Assembly (NCBI GenBank): GCA_018903185.1
Contig: JAHIQV010000186.1
Location: 1 to 7,456, forward strand
Reading direction: 5' to 3'
Source: Gammaproteobacteria bacterium
Lineage (GTDB): Bacteria; Pseudomonadota; Gammaproteobacteria; Burkholderiales; Burkholderiaceae_C
Length of the DNA: 7,456 nucleotides
Both the position numbers and the translations under genes were made by a program. The notes under the pieces are model-generated. The model was not told the DNA's origin. It saw nothing but the letters and a program-made list of their open reading frames with translations, and searched no databases. Of this stretch, positions 6,779-7,456 are shown one piece after another. Within the stretch, counting starts at the first letter, position 1, and each line of letters starts with the position of its first letter.

Positions 6779-6798
6779 GCAGCGGGCCGTTTTGTTTT
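6761..6798 (+). terminator. leuA attenuator terminator 1
   Basis: A 9-bp stem pairs AACGGCCCG (6761-6769) with CGGGCCGTT (6783-6791), GC-rich, followed by TTTTGTTTT (6790-6798). The 13-nt loop (6770-6782) can form a small inner TGC/GCA helix. This is a strong rho-independent terminator between the leader peptide and leuA. It is dismantled by the antiterminator pairing with 6725-6730. Confidence 0.88.
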
Positions 6799-6814
6799 GG
6801 ACTGCGGGTTTTTT
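6775..6814 (+). terminator. leuA attenuator terminator 2, overlapping terminator 1
   Basis: An 8-bp stem pairs ACCCGCAG (6775-6782) with CTGCGGGT (6802-6809), followed directly by TTTTT (6810-6814). Its 5' arm is the loop of terminator 1 and its loop contains terminator 1's 3' arm, so the two stems would either alternate or combine as an H-type pseudoknot. The loop of 19 nt is long for an intrinsic terminator, which lowers confidence in its independent action. Confidence 0.5.
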
Positions 6815-6851
6815 CAAGCGCTGCCCACGAGGCAACCCACCGGAGAATCAC

Positions 6852-7456
6852 ATGACGGACAAGCTCATCATTTTTGACACCACCTTGCGTGACGGCGAGC
6901 AGTCGCCCGGCGCGTCCATGACCAAGGACGAGAAACTGCGCATCGCACGCCAGCTGGAGCGCCTTCGAGTGGATGTGATCGAAGCCGGTTTTGCAGCCAG
7001 CTCCAATGGTGACTTTGATTGTGTGCAGGCTATTGCCAACACCATCAAGGATTCCACGGTGTGTTCTCTGGCCCGCGCCAACGACCGCGACATTGCCCGT
7101 GCGGCCGAAGCGCTCAAGGATGCCAACAGCGCCCGCATCCACACTTTCATCGCGACCAGCCCGCTGCACATGGAGAAGAAGCTGCGCATGACGCCCGAGC
7201 AGGTTCTGGAGCAAGCCATCCAGTCGGTGCGTTTTGCCCGCAACCTGTGTGCAGACATCGAGTTCAGCCCTGAAGACGGCTACCGCAGCGACCCGGATTT
7301 TCTCTGCCGTGTGCTCGAAGCGGTGATCAAGGAAGGCGCCACCACGCTCAACATCCCGGACACCGTGGGTTACGCGATTCCCGAGCTGTATGGCGAGTTC
7401 ATCCGCAGTCTGCGTGAACGCGTGCCCAACTCCGACAAAGCCATCTGGTCCGTGCA
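6852..7456 (+). CDS. leuA: 2-isopropylmalate synthase, N-terminal part (truncated by window end)
   Basis: The first 201 complete codons plus two bases of a gene normally about 510 codons long. The enzyme condenses acetyl-CoA with 2-ketoisovalerate to 2-isopropylmalate, the committed step to leucine. The HMGL-like TIM-barrel start is clear: [13 protein letters not shown] (residues 8-20), with Arg13 and the metal-binding Asp14. [16 protein letters not shown] (96-111) and [10 protein letters not shown] (166-175) are hallmarks separating it from homocitrate and citramalate synthases, which are less similar in these segments. The window stops at SVH, at the metal-ligand His-x-His motif; the C-terminal leucine-sensing LeuA dimer domain is not seen. 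A good Shine-Dalgarno GGAG (6842-6845) lies 6 nt before the ATG. Expression is presumably set by the leader and terminators at 6685-6814. Confidence 0.95.
   Translation, partial: MTDKLIIFDTTLRDGEQSPGASMTKDEKLRIARQLERLRVDVIEAGFAASSNGDFDCVQAIANTIKDSTVCSLARANDRDIARAAEALKDANSARIHTFIATSPLHMEKKLRMTPEQVLEQAIQSVRFARNLCADIEFSPEDGYRSDPDFLCRVLEAVIKEGATTLNIPDTVGYAIPELYGEFIRSLRERVPNSDKAIWSV

Overview
The window is GC-rich chromosomal DNA that reads like a member of the Burkholderiales, probably Comamonadaceae or a close relative. The evidence is the gene order (acetolactate synthase genes, ilvC, pssA, leuA), protein sequences typical of betaproteobacteria, and two intergenic elements that resemble repeats I associate with that family. 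The assignment rests on recognition, not on a search.

Layout. Positions 1-205 hold the 3' end of a P-II nitrogen regulator gene (glnB) on the plus strand. It converges, with 7 bp between stop codons, on a minus-strand group running from 1810 down to 213: an RDD-family membrane protein, diacylglycerol kinase (dgkA) and a LOG-type nucleotide phosphoribohydrolase. A 264-bp divergent region (1811-2074) carries candidate promoters in both directions. From 2075 the plus strand encodes branched-chain amino acid synthesis: ilvB (AHAS large subunit), ilvH (AHAS small subunit) and ilvC (ketol-acid reductoisomerase). A GC-rich repeat and a strong hairpin terminator follow, then pssA (phosphatidylserine synthase), then a leucine leader peptide with attenuator, and finally the first 201 complete codons of leuA (2-isopropylmalate synthase), which runs off the right edge.

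How the genes work together. IlvB/IlvH make 2-acetolactate and 2-aceto-2-hydroxybutyrate. IlvC converts these to the dihydroxy acids that lead to valine and isoleucine, and the valine precursor 2-ketoisovalerate is the substrate of LeuA, which commits carbon to leucine. PssA makes phosphatidylserine, the precursor of phosphatidylethanolamine, and is the functional outsider. DgkA on the opposite strand also serves phospholipid metabolism.

The protein genes are housekeeping and intact; I see no phage, defence, CRISPR or transposase genes. The interest lies in RNA-level structure between the genes: (1) a leuA attenuator with an 18-residue leader peptide, probably translated from a leaderless transcript, and two overlapping terminators whose arms could form a pseudoknot; (2) a two-hairpin structure with a closing helix between ilvB and ilvH that reaches the ilvH Shine-Dalgarno sequence and may be the betaproteobacterial ilvH RNA motif; (3) a large REP-like hairpin between ilvH and ilvC that competes with a second hairpin. 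No stretch longer than 300 bases lacks a gene.
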